34,144 nt of DNA. It comes from Pseudomonadales bacterium. GTDB lineage: Bacteria; Pseudomonadota; Gammaproteobacteria; Pseudomonadales; Azotimanducaceae. Under the pieces are notes generated by a model that was given only the letters and a program-made list of their open reading frames with translations, was not told where the DNA came from and ran no database searches. The position numbers and the translations under genes are program-made. Positions 25,914-33,625 of this stretch are shown here, piece by piece (the first letter of the stretch is position 1; every line of letters starts with the position of its first letter). The stretch lies in assembly GCA_029251375.1 (NCBI GenBank), contig JAQXDL010000030.1, positions 1-34,144 on the forward strand, written 5' to 3'.

Positions 25914-26597
25914 CTAAACTGCTAGCAACCAAACTGCTGCTGCTGTTACATAGCCTAAGACTTGGCTGCGATCGAGTGAACCATTGTCTAATTGCCTGTC
26001 GAGCTCTTGCTGTGGCTGGCCACCATTCATCGTTCTAGCGATGATAGGACCTTCGAAAATAATAACGCCAACAGCTCTACCAAATACCATGGCAAACAAG
26101 GCGGCACGACCTGCGTTGTCAATTGGAATTAGTAGGACAACTAGAGCGACTAAAAGCCAGTTTGCGATTGGACCACCAAGGCTCATTGAAAGAAATTGAT
26201 TTGAAGTGTTCTTTTCCATGTTAAAGCCGAACACAAAAGTGCCGCCCGGTTTCGGTACGATTGGCGAACGCGACTTTGCGAGCCTTGCTCCCGCAAAGTG
26301 TCCCCATTCATGGAAGATCCCAGCCAAGTAATTACCGACAATAAGTGCGGCGATGATGCTTAGTACATTGGCAAGCAGCAAATCAGATGCTAATACCCAA
26401 GCGTCCAAAGCTGCGAATATTGCCATATAGGCTATTACCCTCAAGCCATGATATTCAGCAACTTGCTTGAGTCGTTGCTTATCCGGCATTGATTTACGCT
26501 TGGTCTTAACTTCAGTAGTTGATTGGGCTTGCGTATCAACTTGAGTCTCGTTGCTGCTCATTTTGTCAGATGCGCCTTGCTGTTCAATTTCATCCAT
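25914..26597 (-). CDS. M50-like membrane metalloprotease homologue
   Basis: A 227-aa membrane protein. The first 45 residues are soluble and charged. A hydrophobic helix contains the zinc motif HEWGH (H96, E97, H100), followed by ARLAKSRSPIV and then the SLGGPIANWLLVALVVL helix, which resembles the third element of site-2 proteases. The usual NxxPxxxLDG motif, which supplies the third zinc ligand, is not evident; D157 in IPIDNAG or other residues might substitute. It could be an intramembrane protease or a relative that has lost activity. A good ribosome site (AGGAGACAAAG) precedes the ATG. Confidence 0.7.
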   Translation of the reverse strand: MDEIEQQGASDKMSSNETQVDTQAQSTTEVKTKRKSMPDKQRLKQVAEYHGLRVIAYMAIFAALDAWVLASDLLLANVLSIIAALIVGNYLAGIFHEWGHFAGARLAKSRSPIVPKPGGTFVFGFNMEKNTSNQFLSMSLGGPIANWLLVALVVLLIPIDNAGRAALFAMVFGRAVGVIIFEGPIIARTMNGGQPQQELDRQLDNGSLDRSQVLGYVTAAAVWLLAV

Positions 26598-26821
26598 GAC
26601 TTTGTCTCCTAATTGCGTCTTCTACCTATAATGGAATCATACACGAGTCTGCCTTATTCTGATTACTTTCAGAGGGGACTAAGCGCAGCTTTGTTATTTT
26701 GTAGTAAGCATTTAGGCTGCCAAGCGCACAACCGAGTTGAGCAGATTCTGTATGAATAGAATTAGTGTAGTAAATGAGAAATTGCCGGTTTTAATTTTCG
26801 AGGTGTGACGTTAGAATCTGC

Positions 26822-26925
26822 GGCTTACATGACTGGCGATATACTGCGTCTTAACGTAGTAACAGGTGGACCTAACCATCGGGAAGTGTGAACGTAAGAC
26901 CTAAAATGCCGTTCGCCTGGGCGCA
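26822..26925 (+). ncRNA. ZTP riboswitch (pfl motif) controlling glyA
   Basis: The conserved order of the pfl RNA is present. P1 pairs CTTAC (26824-26828) with GTAAG (26894-26898). It encloses the block GACTGGCG (26831-26838), a 6-bp hairpin CTGCGT/ACGTAG, the GGTGG...CCATC stem and the GGGAAGTG block. The downstream hairpin/pseudoknot element CGCCTGGGC (26914-26922) follows. The known ligand is ZTP/ZMP, an alarmone of folate stress, and glyA is a typical target. No strong terminator lies between it and the ATG, so control is likely at translation. Confidence 0.9.
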
Positions 26926-26953
26926 CACCAAGTTAACCTGAGAAAGATAGCCC

Positions 26954-28213
26954 ATGACAACAAATTTAGAATATCTGCAGCAAAATGATCCGGACGTATT
27001 CGCAGCGCTTAAAGGCGAAGAGAATCGACAGCGTATGGGGATCGAACTCATACCCTCCGAAAATTATACATTCCCAGAAGTCTTGGCGACCCTCGGTAGT
27101 GTGTTTACCAACAAGTACTCTGAAGGCTATCCGGGCCGGCGTTATTACGGTGGCCAGGAGTTCACCGATCAGATTGAGACCCTCGCACGGGATCGAGCAA
27201 AGGACGTGTTTCGATGTGAACACGCCAATGTTCAGCCGCTGTCAGGTTCTGCGATGAATCAAGCGGTTTACTTAGGCTTGCTTGAACCTGGCGATACGAT
27301 TCTTGCCATGGACCTATCCCACGGTGGTCACCTGACACACGGAGCGCCCGTGTCACACATGGGTAAAATATTTAATTTTGAACGTTACGTGACAAACCCG
27401 GTCGATGGCTCAATCGATTTCGATAAAGTACGCGAAGATGCTCTAAAACATAGACCAAAGATGATACTCGCGGGCTACACGTCGTATCCACGCGACCTTG
27501 ATTACGAAGCCTTTGTTTCTATTGCAGAAGAGGTCGGTGCAATCACTATGACAGATGCTTCCCACTTCGGTGGCTTAGTAGCGGGTGGCGCAATGAAAAA
27601 CCCGTTCGACTTTGGCTTCGATGTTGTCACAACTACGACTCACAAGAGTTTGAGAGGACCACGCGGCGGCATGATCTTATGTAAGAAAGAATTTGCTAAA
27701 AAGATTGATAAGTCTGTTTTTCCTGGACTCCAAGGTGGCCCGCACATGAACGCCGTTGCGGCCATTGCGACCACGCTGTTGAAAGCACAAGGTCAAGAAT
27801 TCAAGAATTACGCGCAGCAAGTCCTGGTTAATGCCAAAACACTTGCCGCGAGTTTAATGGAGCGCCAAGCGTCGCTTGTCACCGGCGGTACGGACAATCA
27901 TATGATGGTTGTTGATACATCTATTAGTTATGGGCTCGACGGCAGAGTTGCTGAAGAGCTGTTGGATAAAGCATCCATTACAACAAATAAACAGATTATT
28001 CCTGATGATCCAAACCCACCGCTACGACCCAGTGGTGTTCGTATTGGCACGCCAGCGGCCACCGCACGCGGTATGGGTGAAGCAGACATGGAAAAACTCG
28101 CGGCATGGATACATACCTGCCTGACCAATCCAGAAGATGAAGCAAAAATTACATCTATCAAGGGTGAAGTCGAAGAGTTCTGTCAGCAATTTCCTGTTCC
28201 CGGTCTTGAATAG
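26954..28213 (+). CDS. glyA: Serine hydroxymethyltransferase
   Basis: The 419-aa PLP enzyme interconverts serine and glycine with loading of tetrahydrofolate. The PLP lysine is K231 in TTTTHKSLRGPRGG, and the folate/substrate segments IPSENY, YYGGQE and LSHGGHLTHG are recognisable. Compared with E. coli GlyA, several motifs differ: THKSLRGP for THKTLAGP, DASHFGGLVAGG for DMAHVAGLVAAG, and IPSEN for IASEN. It therefore belongs to a more distant SHMT clade and could be a second or transferred copy. The ZTP riboswitch lies 28 bp upstream. The stop codon lies inside the first unit of a 14-bp tandem repeat. Confidence 0.95.
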   Translation: MTTNLEYLQQNDPDVFAALKGEENRQRMGIELIPSENYTFPEVLATLGSVFTNKYSEGYPGRRYYGGQEFTDQIETLARDRAKDVFRCEHANVQPLSGSAMNQAVYLGLLEPGDTILAMDLSHGGHLTHGAPVSHMGKIFNFERYVTNPVDGSIDFDKVREDALKHRPKMILAGYTSYPRDLDYEAFVSIAEEVGAITMTDASHFGGLVAGGAMKNPFDFGFDVVTTTTHKSLRGPRGGMILCKKEFAKKIDKSVFPGLQGGPHMNAVAAIATTLLKAQGQEFKNYAQQVLVNAKTLAASLMERQASLVTGGTDNHMMVVDTSISYGLDGRVAEELLDKASITTNKQIIPDDPNPPLRPSGVRIGTPAATARGMGEADMEKLAAWIHTCLTNPEDEAKITSIKGEVEEFCQQFPVPGLE

Positions 28214-28243
28214 AGGGTCTTGAATAGAGGCTCTTGAACAGAG
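28202..28243. repeat. 14-bp tandem repeat covering the glyA stop codon
   Basis: Three head-to-tail units: GGTCTTGAATAGAG at 28202-28215 and 28216-28229, identical, and GCTCTTGAACAGAG at 28230-28243 with two changes. The first unit encodes the last residues Gly-Leu-Glu and the TAG stop of glyA. Confidence 0.92.
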
Positions 28244-28303
28244 GGGCGAGAGCGAAAAGTCCTGAGTTGACTGCGCCAAAGCGCGTAGCGAGGAAAAACA
28301 TCT

Positions 28304-28999
28304 ATGATCCAAGGGTTGCTGTTTGATTTTTTTGGCACCCTTGTGATCTATGATGAAAGGCGGGTTCACCAACGATTCCCGCGTACTCATCAGCAGTTAG
28401 CTGATCACGGCGTCAGACTTGATGAGCAAGCTTTGATCCGCAGTATAGATCAGGTTTTTACGCGTTTTGAGTTAGACGCGCGTGATTCGATGCTCGAGTT
28501 TTCAATGGCAGACATTTTTACTGTCGTGCTAAACAACTTGGAAGTCGACCCGTTGACCGTCGATCTTGAGCAACTCGCACATTGCTACACGCAAGAGTGG
28601 TCCGCCGACATCAAACCAATCAAACACGTCCAAACACTTTTGCGGCAATTGCAGCGTGAGTATCAACTCGGCCTGATTACCAACACACATTTTGCGCCGA
28701 TGATTACGCGCCTATTGAAGAAGTTTGAACTTGAATCCTATTTTTCAACGGTCGTGACGTCGGTCGAACATGGTAATAGCAAACCACATCCAGCGATTTT
28801 CCAATATACACTTGAGACGATGGCATTGAATGTGTCGCAAGCCATCTATGTTGGCGATAGTTATCGTGCGGACTATTTAGGTGCGCAGGGGGTTGGCATG
28901 AACTGTTTTCTGGTTGGCAAGCATGCACGGGTACCCGATGCTTATCAGATCCCGACTGTCGTTGATTTGCCCAGGTATCAAATTTCGAAAATGAGTTGA
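28304..28999 (+). CDS. HAD-superfamily hydrolase
   Basis: A 231-aa haloacid dehalogenase-like protein. Motif I is DFFGTL with nucleophile D8; the usual second aspartate of phosphatases (DxD) is F10. Motif II is in LITNTHFAP, the motif III lysine is in NSKPHPAIF, and motif IV is in YVGDSYRADYLGA. A helical cap lies between motifs I and II. DxxGT without the second Asp occurs in dehalogenases and some other members, so the activity may be dehalogenase-like or another hydrolysis. A good ribosome site (GCGAGGA) precedes the ATG, close behind glyA. Confidence 0.85.
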   Translation: MIQGLLFDFFGTLVIYDERRVHQRFPRTHQQLADHGVRLDEQALIRSIDQVFTRFELDARDSMLEFSMADIFTVVLNNLEVDPLTVDLEQLAHCYTQEWSADIKPIKHVQTLLRQLQREYQLGLITNTHFAPMITRLLKKFELESYFSTVVTSVEHGNSKPHPAIFQYTLETMALNVSQAIYVGDSYRADYLGAQGVGMNCFLVGKHARVPDAYQIPTVVDLPRYQISKMS

Positions 29000-29052
29000 C
29001 GCATTGCGATCGGTTTGGCGTCAGTCATCCATGTGATTTTTTATTGCGACCT

Positions 29053-29940
29053 TTACGATGACAGGGTGCCGCATACCACGCCATTTGCGATCGCATGCTG
29101 GCCGTCACCATTAATGACCTGATAAAAAACCTGCAGTTCATTGCCGTTTTCCTGAATACCTAAACATTGAACCGAGATAGTCGTCTCCATCAATACCATT
29201 GCGCGTAATTGGCCGCATAGGCGCGTTATTCTCGACGCATCGCCGTCAAAACAGCGATCAATGACGCAGGTGAGTGCATGTGCCTTGGTTGCGCTGCCAT
29301 GTAGGATAATGTCCGGTAGCCCTGCGGCTATAGCTACGCTTGGCTCGGTATGTATTGGGTTGTAGATATCAGCACATTCCGTGTACTGCTGACCCGCGTG
29401 TTTTGGAATAAAAATATCAGCTCGCCAATGTGGTTTGATGCCAGCAGAATCCATGCTGGGACGAATAGGCGAAGGCTCAAGTTCGCGATCCTCGCCATTT
29501 AGTGTCGCTCCACGGGTTATGCCATTGTAGTCCAATTCTGCGAGCAGGGCGCCACTGCTGTTTGTCATGCGGAACCTATCGACGCTAAATACACCCGGTG
29601 TAATCTTTTTCCTAGCGACGAGCTGTCCTTGCACCGTGACAACTTGGTTGTGTTGAAACGGCTGGTATATTCGTAGATCAGTTTCTGCGTGGACACCAAA
29701 AGGTGCTGCACGCGGGTTAGCGGGTAGATCAGGTCGAAAACGCGTATTCCATTGAAGCGCAAAACAAATCGCGGGATGAACTTTCAGTCCACCTTCACGT
29801 AGATCGTCAAAATAGGACTCATTGGTATCGTTGACGGATGCGGCATAAGCCATGATTTTTCTTGCGTCAAGGATGTAGGACTTCGCAACTGTATATCCAC
29901 CGACATCATCGACATCGAGTTCACCGGGACCTTGGGACAT
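29053..29940 (-). CDS. Double-hotdog MaoC-like acyl-CoA hydratase family protein
   Basis: A 295-aa protein with two hotdog domains. The first is about residues 5-145; the second, from about 165, contains TECADIYNPIHTEPSVA (N194, H197) and GLPDIILHG. This is the hydratase-2 region. The canonical GDxNPxH becomes DIYNPIH here, so the aspartate is shifted one residue and the catalytic Asp/His pair is not standard. It may hydrate or dehydrate enoyl-CoA-type substrates, or bind them. Neighbours on the same strand are an alpha/beta hydrolase and an FMN reductase, with 130-200 bp gaps, so an operon is possible but not tight. Confidence 0.8.
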   Translation of the reverse strand: MSQGPGELDVDDVGGYTVAKSYILDARKIMAYAASVNDTNESYFDDLREGGLKVHPAICFALQWNTRFRPDLPANPRAAPFGVHAETDLRIYQPFQHNQVVTVQGQLVARKKITPGVFSVDRFRMTNSSGALLAELDYNGITRGATLNGEDRELEPSPIRPSMDSAGIKPHWRADIFIPKHAGQQYTECADIYNPIHTEPSVAIAAGLPDIILHGSATKAHALTCVIDRCFDGDASRITRLCGQLRAMVLMETTISVQCLGIQENGNELQVFYQVINGDGQHAIANGVVCGTLSS

Positions 29941-30071
29941 TGATAACTTCCTTTTTGTGGTTACGCTTATTCGTCGTGTTTGGCATAACTTTTTAAATGA
30001 GTTTTAAAACGTGATGCCTTGTGCAAGAGCTTACAGACACTTTCTCGAATTATAATTTTCACTAGCAATGG

Positions 30072-30791
30072 TTATAAATGGTGCTGACTGATCCAGCTCA
30101 CCAAGGCGCGAGCTGCTTCGTCGTAGACGCTTTCCGGCGAGATCCGTGTGCGTTTTAGAATTTTAAAACCATGGTCGGCCGTATCAAGCGTGATGAGTTC
30201 AGCATTATCGAGTTTATCAATAATAGGCTTTAACAGGTCCATTTCTGCAAGGCTATCGCGGGTGCCCGAAAGGTAAAGCTGCGGGACACGAATATCCGTT
30301 AGATGCAGCGCCCGCTTGGTATCTGGCTTTTTTGAAGGATGCAGTGGGAACGAAAAATACACCAGTCCGTCAATACTGTCGGTGTGCATCGCAGCGTAAT
30401 GGGAGGCCATTCTACCGCCAAAGGAATGGCCGCCGAGCAGTAGCTTTGAACTCGGTTTCCGCATGGCTGCTTGGGAGCCGCTTATCTCCCCAAGCATCCT
30501 GCGTCCCTGCTGAACGGCGTGATCGATAGCTTCGATGCAGGTTGGCAGGTTGTCAGTGCGGCCGCCGCCTTTTTCCATAAAAGGGAAATTAAACCTGAAA
30601 GTGGCTATGCCAACATTGGCTAGAGCATCGCAGATCGAATTCATATGAACGTGATCGAGCGGTGCACCGGCACCATGTCCGAACACTAAAAGGTGGGAAC
30701 AAATACTGGGTTGCACCAGAAGCGATGTGACATTTACGCCAGCTTTTGCCTGGAAAGTCGATCTAGTACAAAGGGCATTCGAGACTCGCAT
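30072..30791 (-). CDS. Alpha/beta-hydrolase of the KANL3/TEX30-like family
   Basis: I prefer the ATG at 30791 (239 aa); the longer reading from TTG at 30848 adds 19 residues unlike the family. The oxyanion/N-terminal segment is VFGHGAGAPLDHVHM. The nucleophile is in LGGHSFGGRMA, the acid in SGTRDSLAE and the histidine in TADHGFK, so the Ser-Asp-His triad is complete. Related bacterial proteins are annotated as dienelactone-hydrolase-like; the natural substrate is unknown. The ribosome site is weak. Confidence 0.82.
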   Translation of the reverse strand: MRVSNALCTRSTFQAKAGVNVTSLLVQPSICSHLLVFGHGAGAPLDHVHMNSICDALANVGIATFRFNFPFMEKGGGRTDNLPTCIEAIDHAVQQGRRMLGEISGSQAAMRKPSSKLLLGGHSFGGRMASHYAAMHTDSIDGLVYFSFPLHPSKKPDTKRALHLTDIRVPQLYLSGTRDSLAEMDLLKPIIDKLDNAELITLDTADHGFKILKRTRISPESVYDEAARALVSWISQHHL

Positions 30792-30988
30792 TAACCAACA
30801 ACCATTTAGCGCCAAAACATTTGAGCGAATAAGGATCAAAGACGTCAATGTTACGGGTTTGGCTTACGGTGAGCTAGTGGTCTGCTGTGCGATAATTAGC
30901 GGCCTCATGTTGTTTAACAAATCCATCGAGATTAGCCGTTTTCACGGCGCGGTATGTTCATAGTGTTCAACGGTATGTTGAACTGCGA

Positions 30989-31564
30989 TTATGCCGACTT
31001 AAGCTTTTTGGTGAATGTAATGAACTGATCTATTTGGACGGCCGCCCTTTGTTGTATTGTTGAATCAATAAACTCGCCGTTTTCATCGAAAGCGCCATAG
31101 GATCCCGCGATGACAAGCGCTTGCGGTGACACGTGGCATCCAATTCCCATTAAGAGCGATTTCAAATGTGTGCCTGCTCGGCTACCGCCGCCGGGTCCTG
31201 GTGAGGCACTCGCAACGAATACCGATTTGCCAGCGAATGCACTCAGACTTAGTGATGCTGTCTCAGAACGCGTGCACCAATCGATGGCGTTAAGAAGTAG
31301 GGGCGTCATGAAGCCATTATATTCGGGGCATGTAAAAATTATGCCGTCTGCATCCTGCAAAGCCGCTTGCAGCGCCTTGACGCTGCTTGGCAGACCTTCT
31401 GCATCCTCAAGGTCGCCGCTGTAAATCGGCATTGGATAACTCTCCAGTTCGATATGCGTTGCTTGAGCACCACCAGCGTTGCAACAGCTTTCAAGTATTC
31501 GAGCGAGTTTTAGGTTGCTTGACTCTTTTCTAGAGCTTCCACTTATTATCACTAAATTTGTCAC
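30989..31564 (-). CDS. NADPH-dependent FMN reductase family protein
   Basis: A flavodoxin-like quinone or chromate reductase-type protein, about 191 aa from the GTG at 31564, chosen because AAGGA lies 7 bases upstream and NLVIISGSSRKESSN then starts the protein as in relatives. ATG at 31582 is the alternative. The FMN phosphate loop is GSSRKESSN, and the second flavin site is PEYNGFMTPLLLNAIDW. It would reduce flavins, quinones or other acceptors with NAD(P)H in the cytoplasm. Confidence 0.87.
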   Translation of the reverse strand: MTNLVIISGSSRKESSNLKLARILESCCNAGGAQATHIELESYPMPIYSGDLEDAEGLPSSVKALQAALQDADGIIFTCPEYNGFMTPLLLNAIDWCTRSETASLSLSAFAGKSVFVASASPGPGGGSRAGTHLKSLLMGIGCHVSPQALVIAGSYGAFDENGEFIDSTIQQRAAVQIDQFITFTKKLKSA

Positions 31565-31585
31565 AACGCTTTCCTTAGTCATCAA

Positions 31586-31958
31586 TGTGAATGAGGCAGA
31601 GATACTACCTTATGTCTTTAATGCGTTGCCATAGACTTCAGGTTGCTGACAAAGAAGAAACATGAGTGGCGTACGAAGCAAGCAGGGGTCACTGTTTTTG
31701 GTTATCTGGTTTGGCCCGGATTAGCGGCACAGAGAGATAATTTACTTTATATAATAATTATAAGTAATTGATTATATTAAATATAAATTGATAAATAGGC
31801 CGCTACAAAGCTGTTTGCACTCGACCTTTTCGATAGCGATGTTGTCGAGAGACTTGGGGGACAATTAGCCCCTTACATATTCCGATATAAGTCATTCGGA
31901 TACACCCAGATATTCATGGATATTGCTGACTTCATGGCGTTAGTATTACTGCGCGGCT
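31586..31958. other. Intergenic region with a very AT-rich stretch
   Basis: Divergent upstream region of the FMN reductase and acyl-CoA dehydrogenase genes. About 31738-31796 is almost pure A/T and stands out from the surroundings. Two weaker inverted repeats follow: GGGG/CCCC around 31856-31872 and TCCGA/TCGGA around 31881-31900. No coding frame is convincing. Probably promoter and regulator binding space. Confidence 0.5.
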
Positions 31959-31973
31959 GGGATCAGTGATCCC
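31959..31973. promoter_or_regulatory. 15-bp palindrome upstream of acyl-CoA dehydrogenase
   Basis: GGGATCA-G-TGATCCC is a perfect inverted repeat centred on 31966, 33 bases before the ATG. The loop is too small for a useful RNA hairpin, so it is a good candidate operator for a dimeric repressor. No regulator gene is nearby. Confidence 0.5.
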
Positions 31974-32005
31974 GCTAAATATAAACAAGTTCAAGGATAT
32001 AGGAC

Positions 32006-33223
32006 ATGATGGATTTAGACATTCCAGAAAAATTAGTACCAATACGAGACAAGATTGACTCGTTTGTTCGGTCGAAGGTTGACCCACTGACAGAAGAATA
32101 CTTTGAAAACATTGATATCGGTGATCGTTGGTCTTGGAATGATCGTCAGAAAGAAATCATGGAAGGACTTAAATCCGAAGCAAAAGAAGCTGGATTGTGG
32201 AACTTTTTCTTACCCGAGAGCCAAGGCGGTGCGGGTGTATCGAATTTAGAATACGCTCATCTTGCTGAAGTTATGGCGAGAAACCCGATAGCGTCTGAAG
32301 TATTCAACTGCGCTGCACCTGATACCGGCAACATGGAAGTACTTGAGCGGTACGGCACAGAAGAACAAAAGAAAGAATGGTTGGAACCATTGCTTGATGG
32401 CAAGATTCGTTCAGCTTTTGCCATGACAGAGCCAGATGTTGCTTCGTCTGACGCGACAAACATTGCTACTAGCGCCGTACTTGACGGTGACGAGTGGGTT
32501 ATCAACGGCGCGAAGCACTATATTTCTGGTGCTGGTGATGATCGTTGCAAGATCATGATTACAATGGTTGTGACTAACCCCGATGCACCGAAGCACCTGC
32601 GTCAGTCACAGATCCTTGTACCTATTGATGCAAAGGGTGTTGATGTTGTTCGTCCTATGTACGTGTTCGGTAAGGACGACGCGCCACACGGTCATATGCA
32701 CATTACATTTACAGATGTCCGCGTACCAAAAGAAAACATTCTTCTTGGCGAAGGACGTGGATTTGAAATTTCTCAGGGTCGACTTGGGCCAGGCCGAATT
32801 CATCACTGCATGCGTTCAATCGGTGTTGCAGAGCGCGCACTTGAACTGCTTTGCAAACGAGCACTTTCACGTGAAGCTTTTGGTAAATCTTTAGCAGAGC
32901 TTGGCGGTAACTATGATGTGATTGCCGAGTCCAGAATTGAGCTAGATATGTGTCGACTCGCTGTGCTCAAGGCAGCCTACATGATGGATACCATCGGTAA
33001 TAAGGAAGCACGAAAGTATATCTCTGCAATTAAGGTGTCTGTTCCTAACATGACGCTTAAAATTGTCGACCGAGCTATCCAGATATACGGCGCTTTGGGC
33101 GTATCTCAAGACACGCCTCTTGCGGCAATGTGGACAGGTCAAAGAACACTAAGACTCGCCGACGGTCCTGATGAAGTTCATAAGCGAGTAATTGCTCGCG
33201 AAGAGCTGAAGCAGTATCAATAG
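32006..33223 (+). CDS. Acyl-CoA dehydrogenase (ACAD11-like)
   Basis: A 405-aa flavoprotein that desaturates acyl-CoA and passes electrons to ETF. The N-terminal helical domain ends in [24 protein letters not shown], the beta domain has [16 protein letters not shown] and [13 protein letters not shown], and the C-terminal FAD part has [18 protein letters not shown] and [13 protein letters not shown]. These last two segments are typical of ACAD10/ACAD11 relatives rather than classical medium-chain enzymes. The chain-length preference cannot be told. Two ATGs in a row open the gene after AGGATATAGGA. A strong terminator follows, so it is monocistronic. Confidence 0.94.
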   Translation: MMDLDIPEKLVPIRDKIDSFVRSKVDPLTEEYFENIDIGDRWSWNDRQKEIMEGLKSEAKEAGLWNFFLPESQGGAGVSNLEYAHLAEVMARNPIASEVFNCAAPDTGNMEVLERYGTEEQKKEWLEPLLDGKIRSAFAMTEPDVASSDATNIATSAVLDGDEWVINGAKHYISGAGDDRCKIMITMVVTNPDAPKHLRQSQILVPIDAKGVDVVRPMYVFGKDDAPHGHMHITFTDVRVPKENILLGEGRGFEISQGRLGPGRIHHCMRSIGVAERALELLCKRALSREAFGKSLAELGGNYDVIAESRIELDMCRLAVLKAAYMMDTIGNKEARKYISAIKVSVPNMTLKIVDRAIQIYGALGVSQDTPLAAMWTGQRTLRLADGPDEVHKRVIAREELKQYQ

Positions 33224-33259
33224 ATCGAAGTGTAAAATTGACAAGTAGTAATAAGAATC

Positions 33260-33286
33260 AAGGGGCCTTTACGGCCCCTTTTTTTT
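33260..33286 (+). terminator. Rho-independent terminator of acyl-CoA dehydrogenase gene
   Basis: AAGGGGCC, loop TTTAC, GGCCCCTT and eight or more T residues form a classical terminator 36 bases after the stop. Confidence 0.95.
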
Positions 33287-33625
33287 GTCTGCTCCCCTCC
33301 ACAAAAATACGAGGAGGTTGCATCCAGCGCATCTTTAGCAAATCGCTTTGCCACAAGCGATGTAGGGTCAGTTGTTGAACTGCACAGCGCATCAGTAGTA
33401 GGATACGGCTGGTACCGCGAAGCGCCGTCATGACTTTTTATTGCTACAAGAGAGGGCTCTAGTAAAGACTTTTGTATACATTTTAGGAGCTCTTTAGTCA
33501 TCGCCTTCGTAAACCAATAGACAGTTGGCGGGTTAATCTTGGCCTTACGTATTTGTTGGCTTTAGTTATCGAACGCGTGCACTGTCGTGGGTATACTAAA
33601 TATAACTAACTAATAGGTGAGTGTG
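33287..33625. other. Intergenic region before the last gene
   Basis: The 339 bp contain an open minus-strand frame of 94 codons (33501 down to 33217) with unusual composition that runs through the terminator, which I do not accept as a gene. Near the right end TATACT (33593-33598) may be the -10 of the last gene, with only a weak -35. Confidence 0.4.

Noticed and set aside
33217-33501. 94-codon minus-strand frame downstream of the acyl-CoA dehydrogenase
   Set aside because: It runs through the strong terminator, lacks a well-placed ribosome site, has an odd Ser/Thr-rich composition and resembles nothing known.
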